A stretch of 32,445 nt of DNA, taken from assembly GCA_903899825.1 (NCBI GenBank), contig CAIUKU010000287.1:1-32445 (forward strand), written 5' to 3'. Each line of letters begins with the position of its first letter. Position 1 is the first letter of the stretch. Position numbers and translations under genes: made by a program. Positions 24,319 to 32,445 of this stretch are shown here, in pieces. The stretch comes from an uncultured Bacteroidales bacterium. Lineage in GTDB: Bacteria; Bacteroidota; Bacteroidia; Bacteroidales; JACABE01. Below the pieces are notes generated by a model. That model searched no databases. It was not told the origin of the DNA and saw nothing but the letters and a program-made list of their open reading frames with translations.

Positions 24319-24879
24319 ATGGCAGAAGACTGGAAAATATATACCAAAACCGGCGATAAGGGAGAAACCTCTCTGATTGGTGGCAAAAGAGTTCCTAAAT
24401 ACCATGAACGTATTGAAGCCTATGGGACTGTGGATGAACTCAATTCTTACATTGGTTTGATACGTGATCTGGAAATCGGCAGTCATTATAAAAAACTCTT
24501 AATCGAAATACAGGACCGCTTATTTACAGCTGAATCTTTATTGGCTGAAGATACTGAAACATCTCAACGACCCTTGCCTCAGATTTTCGAAAAAGATATT
24601 TTATTACTTGAAAAAGAAATAGATGTCATGAATGAGGAGTTACCGGAATTGCATTCTTTTATACTTCCCGGTGGGCATCCTATTGTATCGCATTGTCATA
24701 TAGCAAGATGTATATGCCGTAGGGCAGAGAGAATTACTTTAAAAGTTTCAGAAACCTACATCATTTCTCCTTTGGTAATTAAATATTTAAACCGCTTATC
24801 TGATTTTTTATTTGTGTTGGCCCGTAAAATCGGGAAGGATTTGGGAGCAAGCGAAGAGATTTGGAAAGCCAGAATTTGA
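24319..24879 (+). CDS. PduO-type ATP:cob(I)alamin adenosyltransferase
   Basis: This enzyme transfers the adenosyl group of ATP to cob(I)alamin to make coenzyme B12 (adenosylcobalamin). The 186 residues have the family's N-terminal ATP-binding signature IYTKTGDKGETSLIGGKRVPK (split here: IYTKTGDKGETS, then LIGGKRVPK, residues 7-27) and the VDELNSYIGL helix. The central FILPGGHP (about 114-121) and the CRRAERITL and YLNRLSDFLFVLAR segments carry the active-site Arg, Glu and Asp residues. It implies B12-dependent enzymes, such as methylmalonyl-CoA mutase, elsewhere in the genome. No cobalamin riboswitch was recognised upstream; the spacer is word repeats. Confidence 0.94.
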   Translation: MAEDWKIYTKTGDKGETSLIGGKRVPKYHERIEAYGTVDELNSYIGLIRDLEIGSHYKKLLIEIQDRLFTAESLLAEDTETSQRPLPQIFEKDILLLEKEIDVMNEELPELHSFILPGGHPIVSHCHIARCICRRAERITLKVSETYIISPLVIKYLNRLSDFLFVLARKIGKDLGASEEIWKARI

Positions 24880-24944
24880 GAATGAGGTTTTAAAACCTTT
24901 ATTTTCTGATAATTAACAAAAAGTATTTTTTTGAAAAAAAAGAA

Positions 24945-24973
24945 TTGTTTAATCAAAAAATAAATTACTTTTG
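24945..24973 (+). promoter_or_regulatory. Candidate promoter of the DUF2795 gene
   Basis: TTG at 24945-24947 and TACTTTTG at 24966-24973 fit the -33 and -7 elements with an 18-base spacer, slightly short of the usual 19-21. The predicted start leaves a leader of about 25 bases before the ATG at 25004. Confidence 0.45.
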
Positions 24974-25003
24974 CAAAAATATCTAACCTAAAATTTTCGT
25001 AAT

Positions 25004-25225
25004 ATGTATTGGACATTAGAATTAGCATCAAAGCTTGAAGACGCTCCTTGGCCCGCTACTAAAGAAGAGTTAACCGATTATGCGCTCAGATCCGGTGCAC
25101 CACAGGAAGTAATTGAAAATCTTCGGGAAATTGAAGACGAAGGAGAAATTTACGAAAGTATCGATGATTTATGGCCTGACTATCCTACCAAGGATGATTT
25201 CTTCTTTCATGAAGACGAATATTAA
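25004..25225 (+). CDS. Small acidic DUF2795 protein
   Basis: A 73-residue, strongly acidic protein (MYWTLELASKLEDAPWPATK opening, DEDEY-like ending) matching the DUF2795 family, which is widespread in Bacteroidota. The conserved core is the PWPATKEELTDYALRSGAP stretch followed by VIENLREIEDEGEIYESI and DLWPDYPT. No catalytic residues or membrane segment are seen, and its role is unknown. It has its own good promoter and a strong terminator, so it is an independent, probably well-expressed unit between the adenosyltransferase and secA. Confidence 0.88.
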   Translation: MYWTLELASKLEDAPWPATKEELTDYALRSGAPQEVIENLREIEDEGEIYESIDDLWPDYPTKDDFFFHEDEY

Positions 25226-25233
25226 AAAAGGAT

Positions 25234-25267
25234 AAACCGTTTTGCTAATGTGAGACGGTTTTTTTTA
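25234..25267 (+). terminator. Intrinsic terminator of the DUF2795 gene
   Basis: AAACCGT (25234-25240) pairs with ACGGTTT (25255-25261). The stem extends inward through wobble pairs to a TAAT loop, and an uninterrupted T-run follows (to 25266). It begins 8 bases after the stop, the textbook position. Confidence 0.8.
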
Positions 25268-25281
25268 CAATAATACGCTAA

Positions 25282-25311
25282 ATTCTTTTTTAATTTTTAT
25301 TAAAAAAGAAT
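25282..25311. repeat. 13-bp perfect A/T hairpin upstream of secA
   Basis: ATTCTTTTTTAAT (25282-25294) and ATTAAAAAAGAAT (25299-25311) are exact reverse complements around TTTT. Beyond three unpaired bases, a further CGC/GCG pair can form. It lies between the DUF2795 terminator and the secA promoter, and could insulate secA from upstream transcription or bind a protein. Confidence 0.6.
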
Positions 25312-25320
25312 GCGGAATGC

Positions 25321-25360
25321 AATAATTAAGTTAATTTTGCTTTATGAAGGAATAATTAAG
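25321..25360 (+). promoter_or_regulatory. Candidate secA promoter region with flanking direct repeats
   Basis: The -7-like TAATTTTG (25332-25339) is flanked by two exact copies of AATAATTAAG at 25321-25330 and 25351-25360, 30 bases apart, close to three helical turns. This arrangement is what a regulator binding both sides of the promoter would need. The predicted leader before the secA ATG is about 90 bases. Confidence 0.4.
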
Positions 25361-25437
25361 CAATAATGTCATTTTTACTTCATTTTTATTGCTATATTTT
25401 ACCAATGATCACTTTATAAACTTATATATTACACTAC

Positions 25438-28400
25438 ATGTTTAAATCGTTTAGTAAATTATTCGGAAATAAATCGCAAAGAGATATAAAAGAAATTTCC
25501 CCCTTATTAGAAGCTACCAAAATAGCCTATCAGTCAATCAGCCTGCTTAGCAATGATGAATTAAGAGCAAAGACACAGGAATTCAAAGACCGGATTGCTG
25601 AATATGTTACCGATGAAAGAAATCAGATTGCGGAATATAAAGAACGCATTGACCTCGAAGTGGATATGGATGTTGATGAAAAGGAATTACTTTATCAACA
25701 GATAGATAAGCTCGAAAAGGCGGAATATGATAAAATTCAGGAAGTCTTGAATGAACTTTTGCCTGAAGCTTTTTCAGTTGTAAAAGAAACAGCCAAAAGA
25801 TTTACTGAAAATGAAAAGGTTGAAGTCAGTATCATGCCATGGGACAGGGATTTAGCAGCCAGAAGAGACAGTATAAATATTATAGGTGAAAAAGCCTATT
25901 ATGACAACAAATGGTCAGCCGGTGGCACCATAATTACCTGGGATATGGTTCATTACGATGTACAGTTGATCGGGGGTATTGTGTTGCATTCAGGTAAAAT
26001 TGCCGAAATGGCTACCGGTGAAGGGAAAACATTGGTTGCAACCTTACCGGTATATTTAAATGCCCTACCCGGAAAAGGGGTTCACCTGGTTACTGTTAAC
26101 GATTACCTGGCAAAACGTGACTCGGAATGGATGGGGATGTTGTTTGAATTTCATGGCTTAAAAGTAGATTGTATTGACAGGCATGAACCCAATTCAGAAG
26201 CCCGCAAGAATGCTTATCTGGCAGATATTACTTACGGAACCAATAATGAATTTGGCTTTGATTATCTGCGTGATAACATGGCCCGCAACGTGGAAGAACT
26301 GGTTCAACGCAAACACAATTATTCAATTGTAGATGAGGTAGATTCTGTATTGATTGATGATGCACGTACACCTTTAATCATTTCCGGACCTACACCCAAA
26401 GGTGATAATCAGGAGTTTGAAGCGCTGAAACCTAATATCCTGAAAATTTACAATGCTCAACGTAACCTGGTGACCCAACTCTTAGCAGAAGCCAAAAAAA
26501 TATTAACGGAAAATCCAAACTCTGAAAATGAAAAAAAAGGAGGAGTTTTGTTGTTTCGTGCGCACAGGGGTTTACCTAAAAACAAAGCTTTGATCAAGTT
26601 CCTGAGTGAACCGGGTATGAAGGCTTTGATGCAAAAAACCGAAAATTTTTATATGGCAGAACAATCAAAAAATATGCACATCATCGACGATGAGCTTTTT
26701 TTTGTAATTGATGAAAAAAATAATACAATCGACCTAACAGACAAAGGGATTGATTATGTATCCAATGATGCTGAAGAAGCAAAATTTTACATACTTACAG
26801 ATGTGGGTGCTGAAATTGCTGAACTCGAAAAAATGAATCTGAGTCCGGCCGCAAAACTTGAAAAGAAAGCCGAAATCTTACGCAACTATGCCATTCAGTC
26901 CGACAGGGTTCATACTGTCAATCAGTTATTGAAAGCTTACACTTTATTCGAACTTGATACAGAATATGTTATCATTGACAATAAAGTGAAGATTGTAGAT
27001 GAGCAAACAGGTCGTATTATGGAAGGCAGGCGTTATTCTGATGGTTTGCATCAGGCCATTGAAGCCAAGGAAAATGTAAAAGTGGAAGCTGCTACCCAAA
27101 CTTATGCTACCATTACTTTGCAGAATTATTTCAGAATGTACAGCAAACTTGCTGGGATGACCGGTACAGCCGAAACAGAAGCAGGTGAATTGTGGGATAT
27201 TTACAAACTGGATGTTGTTGTTATACCTACCAACAGACCCATCGTTCGTAAGGATAGAGAAGATCTTGTCTATAAAACCAAAAAAGAAAAATACAATGCA
27301 GTTATTGAAGAAATTCAGAATTTAGTAAACATTGGAAGACCTGTTTTGGTGGGTACTACTTCTGTTGAAATTTCAGAATTACTCAGCCGTTCCCTTAAAA
27401 TGCGCAATATTCGCCACAATGTGCTGAATGCCAAGTTGCATAAAAAAGAAGCCGATATTGTTGCGGAAGCAGGTATTGCCGGAACGGTTACCATTGCTAC
27501 CAATATGGCTGGTCGTGGAACCGATATAAAATTAGGACCCGGTGTTAAAGAGGCAGGTGGTCTGGCAATTGTAGGTACTGAACGCCATGAATCCCGTCGT
27601 GTTGACCGCCAGTTACGTGGACGTGCCGGTCGTCAGGGAGATCCGGGAAGTACTCAGTTCTTTGTTTCTCTGGAAGATGATCTGATGCGATTATTTGGTT
27701 CAGATCGTATTGCCAGTGTGATGGATCGTCTGGGACTGAAAGAAGGAGAAGAAATTCAGCATTCCATGATCACTAAATCTATCGAAAGAGCACAAAAGAA
27801 GGTGGAAGAGAATAACTTCGGTGTTCGTAAACGTTTGCTCGAATACGATGATGTAATGAATGCACAGCGCGAAGTAATTTACAAGAAACGCCGTAATGCT
27901 TTGTATGGAGACCGTTTACCGATTGATATTTCAAATATGATGTACGACGTCAGCGAAAGTATCATTCAGGATCATATTGAAAACAGAGATTTTAGCGGTT
28001 TTAACCTGGAGCTTATCAGAACTTTCGGGGTTGAATCTCCGGTTAATGAAAAAGAATTCTTTAATTTCAAAATGGATGATATGTCTGATAAGGTTTTTGA
28101 TGAAGTATATCAATCCTATCACAACAAATCAGTTTTAATGGCCGAACAGGCATATCCCATCATTAAAGATGTCTATGAAAACAATGCCGGACGATATGAA
28201 AATATTGCGATACCAATCACCGACGGCAAAAAGACATTAAATATTGTAGCACCTATTAAAAAATGCTATGATACCAAAGGAAAAGAAGTAATCGTTGCTG
28301 TTGAGAAAAGCCTTACCCTGGCCTTAATTGACGATGCATGGAAAGAACAACTCCGCGAAATGGATGAGTTGAAACAATCTGTTCAAAACGCAACTTACGA

Positions 28401-28734
28401 ACAAAAAGACCCTTTGTTGATTTACAAATTTGAATCCTTCGAATTGTTTAAAACAATGATTCAAAACATTAATAAAGAAATCAGTTCGTTTTTATGCTTA
28501 GGAAAGTTACCAATCCAGGATTCATCCAACGTAAAAGAAGCTAAAATACAACATACCGACATGAGCCGGCTAAAAACCAGCCGTGATGAGCAATTGCCTA
28601 CAGGCAACCGCACACAAAGTGAAGAAAAGGTACAACCTGTAAGGGTAGAGAAAAAAGTGGGTCGCAATGATCCTTGCCCTTGTGGTAGCGGAAAAAAATA
28701 TAAACAATGCCATGGTAAGGATTTGGAGAATTAG
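25438..28734 (+). CDS. secA: Preprotein translocase ATPase SecA, long Bacteroidota form
   Basis: SecA drives preproteins through SecYEG using ATP. At 1098 residues it is about 200 longer than the E. coli protein. Walker A is [14 protein letters not shown] (191-204), whereas in E. coli it is near residue 105, so roughly 90 extra residues lie before it (charged, about 45-120). The DEAD-like box is [18 protein letters not shown] (from 297), and [14 protein letters not shown] precedes it. The preprotein-crosslinking domain also has an insertion (about 335-450). Motor domain 2 shows AGRGTDI and the [14 protein letters not shown] arginine-finger region. The C-terminal zinc motif [16 protein letters not shown] binds SecB or ribosomes in other species. 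It is the main housekeeping gene of the window and supports export of the type IX substrates, which cross the inner membrane by Sec. Confidence 0.98.
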   Translation: MFKSFSKLFGNKSQRDIKEISPLLEATKIAYQSISLLSNDELRAKTQEFKDRIAEYVTDERNQIAEYKERIDLEVDMDVDEKELLYQQIDKLEKAEYDKIQEVLNELLPEAFSVVKETAKRFTENEKVEVSIMPWDRDLAARRDSINIIGEKAYYDNKWSAGGTIITWDMVHYDVQLIGGIVLHSGKIAEMATGEGKTLVATLPVYLNALPGKGVHLVTVNDYLAKRDSEWMGMLFEFHGLKVDCIDRHEPNSEARKNAYLADITYGTNNEFGFDYLRDNMARNVEELVQRKHNYSIVDEVDSVLIDDARTPLIISGPTPKGDNQEFEALKPNILKIYNAQRNLVTQLLAEAKKILTENPNSENEKKGGVLLFRAHRGLPKNKALIKFLSEPGMKALMQKTENFYMAEQSKNMHIIDDELFFVIDEKNNTIDLTDKGIDYVSNDAEEAKFYILTDVGAEIAELEKMNLSPAAKLEKKAEILRNYAIQSDRVHTVNQLLKAYTLFELDTEYVIIDNKVKIVDEQTGRIMEGRRYSDGLHQAIEAKENVKVEAATQTYATITLQNYFRMYSKLAGMTGTAETEAGELWDIYKLDVVVIPTNRPIVRKDREDLVYKTKKEKYNAVIEEIQNLVNIGRPVLVGTTSVEISELLSRSLKMRNIRHNVLNAKLHKKEADIVAEAGIAGTVTIATNMAGRGTDIKLGPGVKEAGGLAIVGTERHESRRVDRQLRGRAGRQGDPGSTQFFVSLEDDLMRLFGSDRIASVMDRLGLKEGEEIQHSMITKSIERAQKKVEENNFGVRKRLLEYDDVMNAQREVIYKKRRNALYGDRLPIDISNMMYDVSESIIQDHIENRDFSGFNLELIRTFGVESPVNEKEFFNFKMDDMSDKVFDEVYQSYHNKSVLMAEQAYPIIKDVYENNAGRYENIAIPITDGKKTLNIVAPIKKCYDTKGKEVIVAVEKSLTLALIDDAWKEQLREMDELKQSVQNATYEQKDPLLIYKFESFELFKTMIQNINKEISSFLCLGKLPIQDSSNVKEAKIQHTDMSRLKTSRDEQLPTGNRTQSEEKVQPVRVEKKVGRNDPCPCGSGKKYKQCHGKDLEN

Positions 28735-28800
28735 AGATTTGGTGATTTATAATTTAACTCGAACACCTTTTTTAACGTATAAATTAAGTACTTCAGGCAT

Positions 28801-28820
28801 TCTAAGTACTTTAGGCACTT
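28801..28820. repeat. 20-bp repeat shared with the pcm-xth spacer
   Basis: TCTAAGTACTTTAGGCACTT is the exact reverse complement of 16430-16449. It sits among further AAGTACTT-like words (28785-28825) between secA and the DUF1294 gene, showing another intergenic word-repeat family. Confidence 0.7.
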
Positions 28821-28829
28821 AAAAACAAT

Positions 28830-29117
28830 ATGCTGATAGTCTGTTATTTAATTTCAATAAATTTACTGTCAGCGATTGTGTTCTATGCAGATAAGCGAAA
28901 TGCTGTAAAAAAGCGAAGGCGCATACCTGAAACCACACTTCATTTATTAGAACTGTTTGGAGGCGTATTTAGTATTCTGATTTTAATGTACTTAATACAT
29001 CATAAAAACAGTAAGCCTTTTTATTATATTGTAAGCTATCTTTTGTTAATCACTTGGATACTGATTTATTTAAAATTCGATGTTTTGATTCAGTTTTTTA
29101 ATCAAACTTTGAAATAA
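28830..29117 (+). CDS. DUF1294 small membrane protein
   Basis: A 95-residue integral membrane protein with three hydrophobic segments (about residues 1-18, 40-56 and 67-88). The DUF1294 signature is YADKRNAVKKRRRIPETTLHLLELFGGVF (seen here as YADKRNAVKKRRR, residues 16-28, then IPETTLHLLELFGG) with a later HHKNSKPFYY. Some longer relatives fuse this domain to a cold-shock domain; none is present here. Function unknown. It follows secA by 95 bases of repeat-containing spacer and precedes the DUF2867 gene by 64 bases. Confidence 0.85.
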   Translation: MLIVCYLISINLLSAIVFYADKRNAVKKRRRIPETTLHLLELFGGVFSILILMYLIHHKNSKPFYYIVSYLLLITWILIYLKFDVLIQFFNQTLK

Positions 29118-29181
29118 AGATATCGTCTTGATTAATTTCAATATTTGCTTACTGAAATGGAATTATTAAAATTCAACATGC

Positions 29182-30618
29182 ATGAAAATTCTTCTCACGG
29201 GTGCTACCGGCTATATTGCACAGCGATTGTTGGCAGTTTTACTTCAAAATGGCCATGAGGTTGTTTGCTGTGTAAGAGATACAAATAGATTTAATACTCA
29301 TAAATTCCCTTTAGGAAGATTAAAAGTAATTGAAGCTGATTTTCTTCATAAAGACAGTTTGGACAGCATCCCGGATGATATTGATGTGGCATATTATTTA
29401 ATACATTCAATGTCAACAGAATCAGGAGATTTCGGGAGTATGGAAGAAATCTGTGCCATTAACTTCAGGGAAAGAATTGAAAAAACCAAGGCTGTTCAGG
29501 TCATTTATTTAAGCGGGATTGTAAACGAAACGGTATTGTCCAGACATTTGTCTTCGCGAAAAAATGTAGAAGATATACTGGCTGATTCAGGTTTTGCATT
29601 GACTACTTTGAGGGCCGGGATTATAGTTGGTTCTGGTAGTGCTTCCTTTGAAATCATCAGGGATCTGGTAGAAAAATTACCTGTCATGATTACACCACGC
29701 TGGCTGAATACTAAATGCCAACCCATCGCAATTCGCAATGTTGTTGAATTCTTAATCGGAGTTATTGGGAAAACGGATACCTATCATAAAAGTTATGATA
29801 TCGGAGGTCCTGACATCTTAAGCTATAAGGAAATGCTCCTGCATTTTGCCAGGATCAGAGGACTTAAACGGAAAATATTTGTAGTTCCTGTGATGACACC
29901 CAAAATTTCGTCCTACTGGCTTTATTTTGTTACGGCAACTTCATTTGCTTTAGCCAAAAATCTTGTAAACAGCATGAAAGTTGAAGTTATATGCAAACCC
30001 AATAATTTAGCCTCATTGCTTGAAATTTCTTTGATTGATTATGACACATCCATAAAACTGGCATTTGATAAAACAGAACAGAATCAGGTCTTGTCGAGTT
30101 GGAAAGATGCTCAAACCTCTGGTATTCTTTCAAAAGGAATTTCCAAATACATTGAAGTGCCGGTAAACGGGTGTTATACAGATATCCGCAAAATACAAAC
30201 TGAAAATACCAAAAATGTGCTGGATAAAGTCTGGTCTATTGGAGGGAAAACAGGATGGTATTATGGTAACTGGCTTTGGGAAATCAGAGGATTTATAGAT
30301 CAGTTAATAGGTGGAGTAGGGATGAGAAGAGGCAGAAAAAGTGAAACAGAGATTTCGCCAGGCGAAGCCCTTGATTTCTGGAGGGTTTTATTGGCGAATA
30401 AAGAAGAGAAAAGATTATTACTCTATGCCGAAATGAAATTACCCGGTGAAGCATGGCTGGAATTTAAAATAGATGAACAAAATATGCTTACTCAAACGGC
30501 TACTTTCAGACCATTGGGGCTTATGGGCAGAATGTACTGGTATTCAATGCTTCCTTTCCATGGATTTATTTTCAGGGGAATGATCAAAAATATTGCAAAG
30601 CAATGCGGTGAGAAATGA
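29182..30618 (+). CDS. NAD(P)-binding epimerase-like protein with C-terminal DUF2867
   Basis: The 478-residue protein starts with an extended-SDR/NmrA-like Rossmann domain (ILLTGATGYIAQRLLAVLL, residues 3-21; VIEADFLHKDSL near 50; VIYLSGIV near 107). Its nucleotide-binding half ends near residue 290. The C-terminal 150 residues (DKVWSIGGKTGWYYGNWLW, then GVGMRRGR, ALDFWRVL and a PLGLMGRMYWYSMLPFHGFIFRGM ending) match DUF2867, the usual partner of this dehydrogenase type. The substrate is unknown. The C-terminal domain resembles a SRPBCC-like lipid- or ligand-binding fold, which is inference. The reading frame ends in TGA, like several genes here. Confidence 0.88.
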   Translation: MKILLTGATGYIAQRLLAVLLQNGHEVVCCVRDTNRFNTHKFPLGRLKVIEADFLHKDSLDSIPDDIDVAYYLIHSMSTESGDFGSMEEICAINFRERIEKTKAVQVIYLSGIVNETVLSRHLSSRKNVEDILADSGFALTTLRAGIIVGSGSASFEIIRDLVEKLPVMITPRWLNTKCQPIAIRNVVEFLIGVIGKTDTYHKSYDIGGPDILSYKEMLLHFARIRGLKRKIFVVPVMTPKISSYWLYFVTATSFALAKNLVNSMKVEVICKPNNLASLLEISLIDYDTSIKLAFDKTEQNQVLSSWKDAQTSGILSKGISKYIEVPVNGCYTDIRKIQTENTKNVLDKVWSIGGKTGWYYGNWLWEIRGFIDQLIGGVGMRRGRKSETEISPGEALDFWRVLLANKEEKRLLLYAEMKLPGEAWLEFKIDEQNMLTQTATFRPLGLMGRMYWYSMLPFHGFIFRGMIKNIAKQCGEK

Positions 30619-30657
30619 TAAACCCTTTATTTTGTCGGGAAAGTGTTGCTCCACAAT

Positions 30658-30695
30658 TTGATTAATTTCCGGCAATACCGGGAAATTTCAATCAA
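30658..30695. terminator. Bidirectional terminator-like hairpin
   Basis: AATTTCCGG (30664-30672) pairs with CCGGGAAATT (30678-30687) with one bulged G around a CAATA loop. The stem continues, after a two-base bulge, with TTGATT (30658-30663) and AATCAA (30690-30695). It lies between the stops of convergent genes at 30618 and 30705. Confidence 0.55.
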
Positions 30696-30704
30696 TTAAA
30701 CACC

Positions 30705-32162
30705 TTATTCCTCCGGTTCTATTCTGTTTTTAAGTTCCCTCATTTCAGTTTCCAGCTTTTCAATTTCACGTTTTTTCTTTTCAATACCGCTTCGAGCAGA
30801 TATAATACGTGCTTCAATACCGGTTTTTGCAGTACTGTCCTTACCCGATGAAATAAGGATATCCAGATGATCTTCCAGTTCTGATAAATTTTCTAGGTCT
30901 CTTTCAATATCTGCTTTTAACTGATGTATTTCTGTATTGGTTTCGGCTAATTTATACTGCATCCTTACTTCCCAGTTCTTTTTCTTGGTATGGAAATATT
31001 CATCTACACGGGTGTTCAGTATTTCAAAGGCAGTTTGCAGCCGGGCATACAATTCCTCCCTTTCCTCTTTAATCAATTTAATACCTTTGAATTCAGACTG
31101 TATTTTTTTAAGAAACTCTCTGGTATCTTTGTATTCGTGGGTTTCCTCTGCCTGTTCCAGCCCTTTACTTACCAATGCTTTTAAGCGTTTGTAGTTTTCA
31201 GAAGCTTCTTTTGTATAACTACCTCTTTCTTCGTCCTGCCGGAAATTAAGTTTTTCAAATGCCTGCTGAAGTAAGGCTTGAAGTTCCAATCTTTGTTCTC
31301 TTAATAAAGCAGATTCCCTTATATTTGATTGTAGTTCTTTGAGTTTTTCTCGAACTGTTTTAAAATCAGATGAATGTTCTGACTGACTTAGTATTTCATC
31401 AACTTTTGGTTTATATTCATCATACTGACTTTGTGCCAGCGACAGATTTTTTTCTGTTTCCTCTTCTTTCCGAAGATTAATGACAGTGAATGCTTCCTGG
31501 ATTTTTGCATACAATTCATCCTTTTGCTCTCTGCTTAATTTAGCATCCCTCAGATGGGACTGAACTTGTATCAATCCATCTTTACCCGCTCTTGTATCAT
31601 CTGTATGTATTGAAAATGCTACAGCCTCCTCAACACTTTGTTTTAATTCATTGTAGTTTTCCGAAACTTCTGTGGCAAAGGAATTCGCTTGCGTGTTTTG
31701 TAGTTCTTTCAATGCGTTAAATGCTCCCTGCAACCTAGCATAAAGGGTTTCTCTGTGTTCACGTTGTAATTTGGCTCCTTTAAAAAGCGACTGAACCTCA
31801 AGCAGGAAATTCCAGCATTCTCTGGTGTCCTTGGTGTTATGAGCCATAAATACAGCCTCTTCCACTTTGTTTTTAATTTCAAAATAGTTCATAGCCGCTT
31901 CATTTTCAAAATTCAGGCGATCTTCATTTATTTTTTGATTAAGGTCGGCAAAACTCAATTGAAGCCTGTTGTAAAGTTCTTCCCGGTCTTCACGATGAAG
32001 TTTTAAACCTTTAAAACAATTTTGAATTTCAATCAAATAGCCTTTAGCTTCACGTAAGTCTGAAGTCTTTTTTACTTTACCAAGTGTTTGTTCTAGTTTG
32101 ACTTTGAGTTCTTTGTAATTTTTTAGGCTTTCCTCATCGCGCATTCTTTCATTGTCTAACAT
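30705..32162 (-). CDS. Helical protein of five exact 77-residue repeats plus C-terminal coiled coil
   Basis: I choose ATG at 32162 (485 residues). A TTG-started frame extends to 32207, but that TTG is the end of a consensus -7 box. Five repeats are marked by a tyrosine at 16, 93, 170, 247 and 324, every 77 residues without an indel. A second landmark (64, 141, 218, 295, 372; Tyr except Gln295) keeps the same step. The consensus is NYxELKxxVEEA, then DxRExxxxLxEIQSxFKG, KLxREQREELYARLQ, AFxxLNxR and an acidic linker. Residues 400-485 form a separate coiled coil (LKADIERDLENLSELEDHLD, then EKKKREIEKLETEMRELKN). There is no signal peptide or membrane segment, so it is probably cytoplasmic. The FKG...REELYARLQ...AF pattern recalls DUF349, but I am unsure. 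Function unknown. Confidence 0.85.
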   Translation of the reverse strand: MLDNERMRDEESLKNYKELKVKLEQTLGKVKKTSDLREAKGYLIEIQNCFKGLKLHREDREELYNRLQLSFADLNQKINEDRLNFENEAAMNYFEIKNKVEEAVFMAHNTKDTRECWNFLLEVQSLFKGAKLQREHRETLYARLQGAFNALKELQNTQANSFATEVSENYNELKQSVEEAVAFSIHTDDTRAGKDGLIQVQSHLRDAKLSREQKDELYAKIQEAFTVINLRKEEETEKNLSLAQSQYDEYKPKVDEILSQSEHSSDFKTVREKLKELQSNIRESALLREQRLELQALLQQAFEKLNFRQDEERGSYTKEASENYKRLKALVSKGLEQAEETHEYKDTREFLKKIQSEFKGIKLIKEEREELYARLQTAFEILNTRVDEYFHTKKKNWEVRMQYKLAETNTEIHQLKADIERDLENLSELEDHLDILISSGKDSTAKTGIEARIISARSGIEKKKREIEKLETEMRELKNRIEPEE

Positions 32163-32445
32163 AAAGTAATAATCTTTGTTAATATGGATTTGTTTCTGGT
32201 AATGCAAAAGTAAAAAAAATGATGGATATATGAATGAAAGATGTTTTTAGCAGTTTTAAATTAATATAATTTACAATGTAGTGATTAATAAATATGCATT
32301 AAAATCCTTTTAAAATTAATCAAATTTCATGCAGCACCAATTCTGAAGAGATTTTAATATACAAACCTAATACCATGGCTTGGTTTATTTATATAAAAAG
32401 ACGAACTTTCTACCATTAAAATTTTTCGAAATAAAGTGAAATAAG
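32163..32445. other. AT-rich right end without a recognised gene
   Basis: Apart from the promoter element at 32205-32212, I see only AT-rich sequence with no open frame of note, no RNA gene and no clear repeat up to the end of the window. Confidence 0.5.
32205..32212 (-). promoter_or_regulatory. Candidate -7 promoter element of the 77-residue-repeat gene
   Basis: On the minus strand it reads TACTTTTG, an exact TAnnTTTG match, 43 bases before the ATG at 32162. Its final TTG coincides with an upstream alternative start codon, which argues that the message begins downstream and that translation starts at the ATG. Confidence 0.5.

Noticed and set aside
32163-32207. Upstream TTG start for the 77-residue-repeat protein
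   Set aside because: The TTG is the last part of a TACTTTTG promoter box, and the added 15 residues show no conservation-like features; ATG at 32162 is preferred.

Overview
The window looks like a piece of a Bacteroidota chromosome. The DNA is AT-rich. Several secreted proteins end in type IX secretion (gliding-motility-associated) sorting domains. SecA is the long Bacteroidota form. Many upstream regions carry the Bacteroidota -7 promoter motif TAnnTTTG, and Shine-Dalgarno sequences are mostly absent. I cannot place it to genus from the sequence alone. No rRNA, tRNA, CRISPR array, prophage or transposase was seen.

Layout. (1) 1-5970: asd (minus); a secreted lamin-tail protein with a sorting domain (plus); a secreted M1 aminopeptidase with a type A sorting tail (minus). 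(2) 6147-9618: a tight plus-strand operon of a TolC-like outer-membrane protein, a HlyD/MacA-like adaptor and tsaB. (3) 9816-11943: a UspA-like protein and a secreted type B sorting-domain protein. (4) 12036-15671 (minus): an exopolysaccharide-initiating sugar transferase with a partner lipoprotein, then a Gfo/Idh/MocA oxidoreductase. (5) 15767-19123 (plus): pcm, an exonuclease III, a broken GxxExxY gene inside inverted repeats, and an OmpA-family lipoprotein. (6) 19416-24879 (plus): a 1033-residue beta-propeller surface protein, a methyltransferase, a MacB/LolD-type ATPase and a PduO-type cobalamin adenosyltransferase. (7) 25004-30618 (plus): a DUF2795 protein, secA, a DUF1294 membrane protein and an NAD(P)-binding DUF2867 protein. 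(8) 30705-32162 (minus): a protein built from five tandem repeats of exactly 77 residues.

How the genes relate. The TolC-like protein and adaptor would form the outer parts of a tripartite exporter. A MacB/LolD-type ATPase lies 14 kb away, and no permease is visible. Three proteins have type B or type-B-like sorting domains and one has a type A domain, so much of the window serves the cell surface. The sugar transferase and lipoprotein pair points to exopolysaccharide or capsule. Most of the rest is housekeeping: amino-acid synthesis, tRNA modification, protein and DNA repair, cofactor maturation and protein export.

Most notable signals. (a) A GxxExxY nuclease-like pseudogene has its stop codon inside the E-x-K motif. 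It is flanked by 32-bp inverted repeats (30/32 identical), with a third solo copy 4.5 kb away. (b) The protein at 30705-32162 has an indel-free 77-residue period. (c) An array of 14/15-nt repeats lies inside the coding frame of the large propeller protein. (d) Structured leaders precede the exonuclease III gene and secA. (e) Several families of short repeats recur between genes. None of these is proven here to be a new system.
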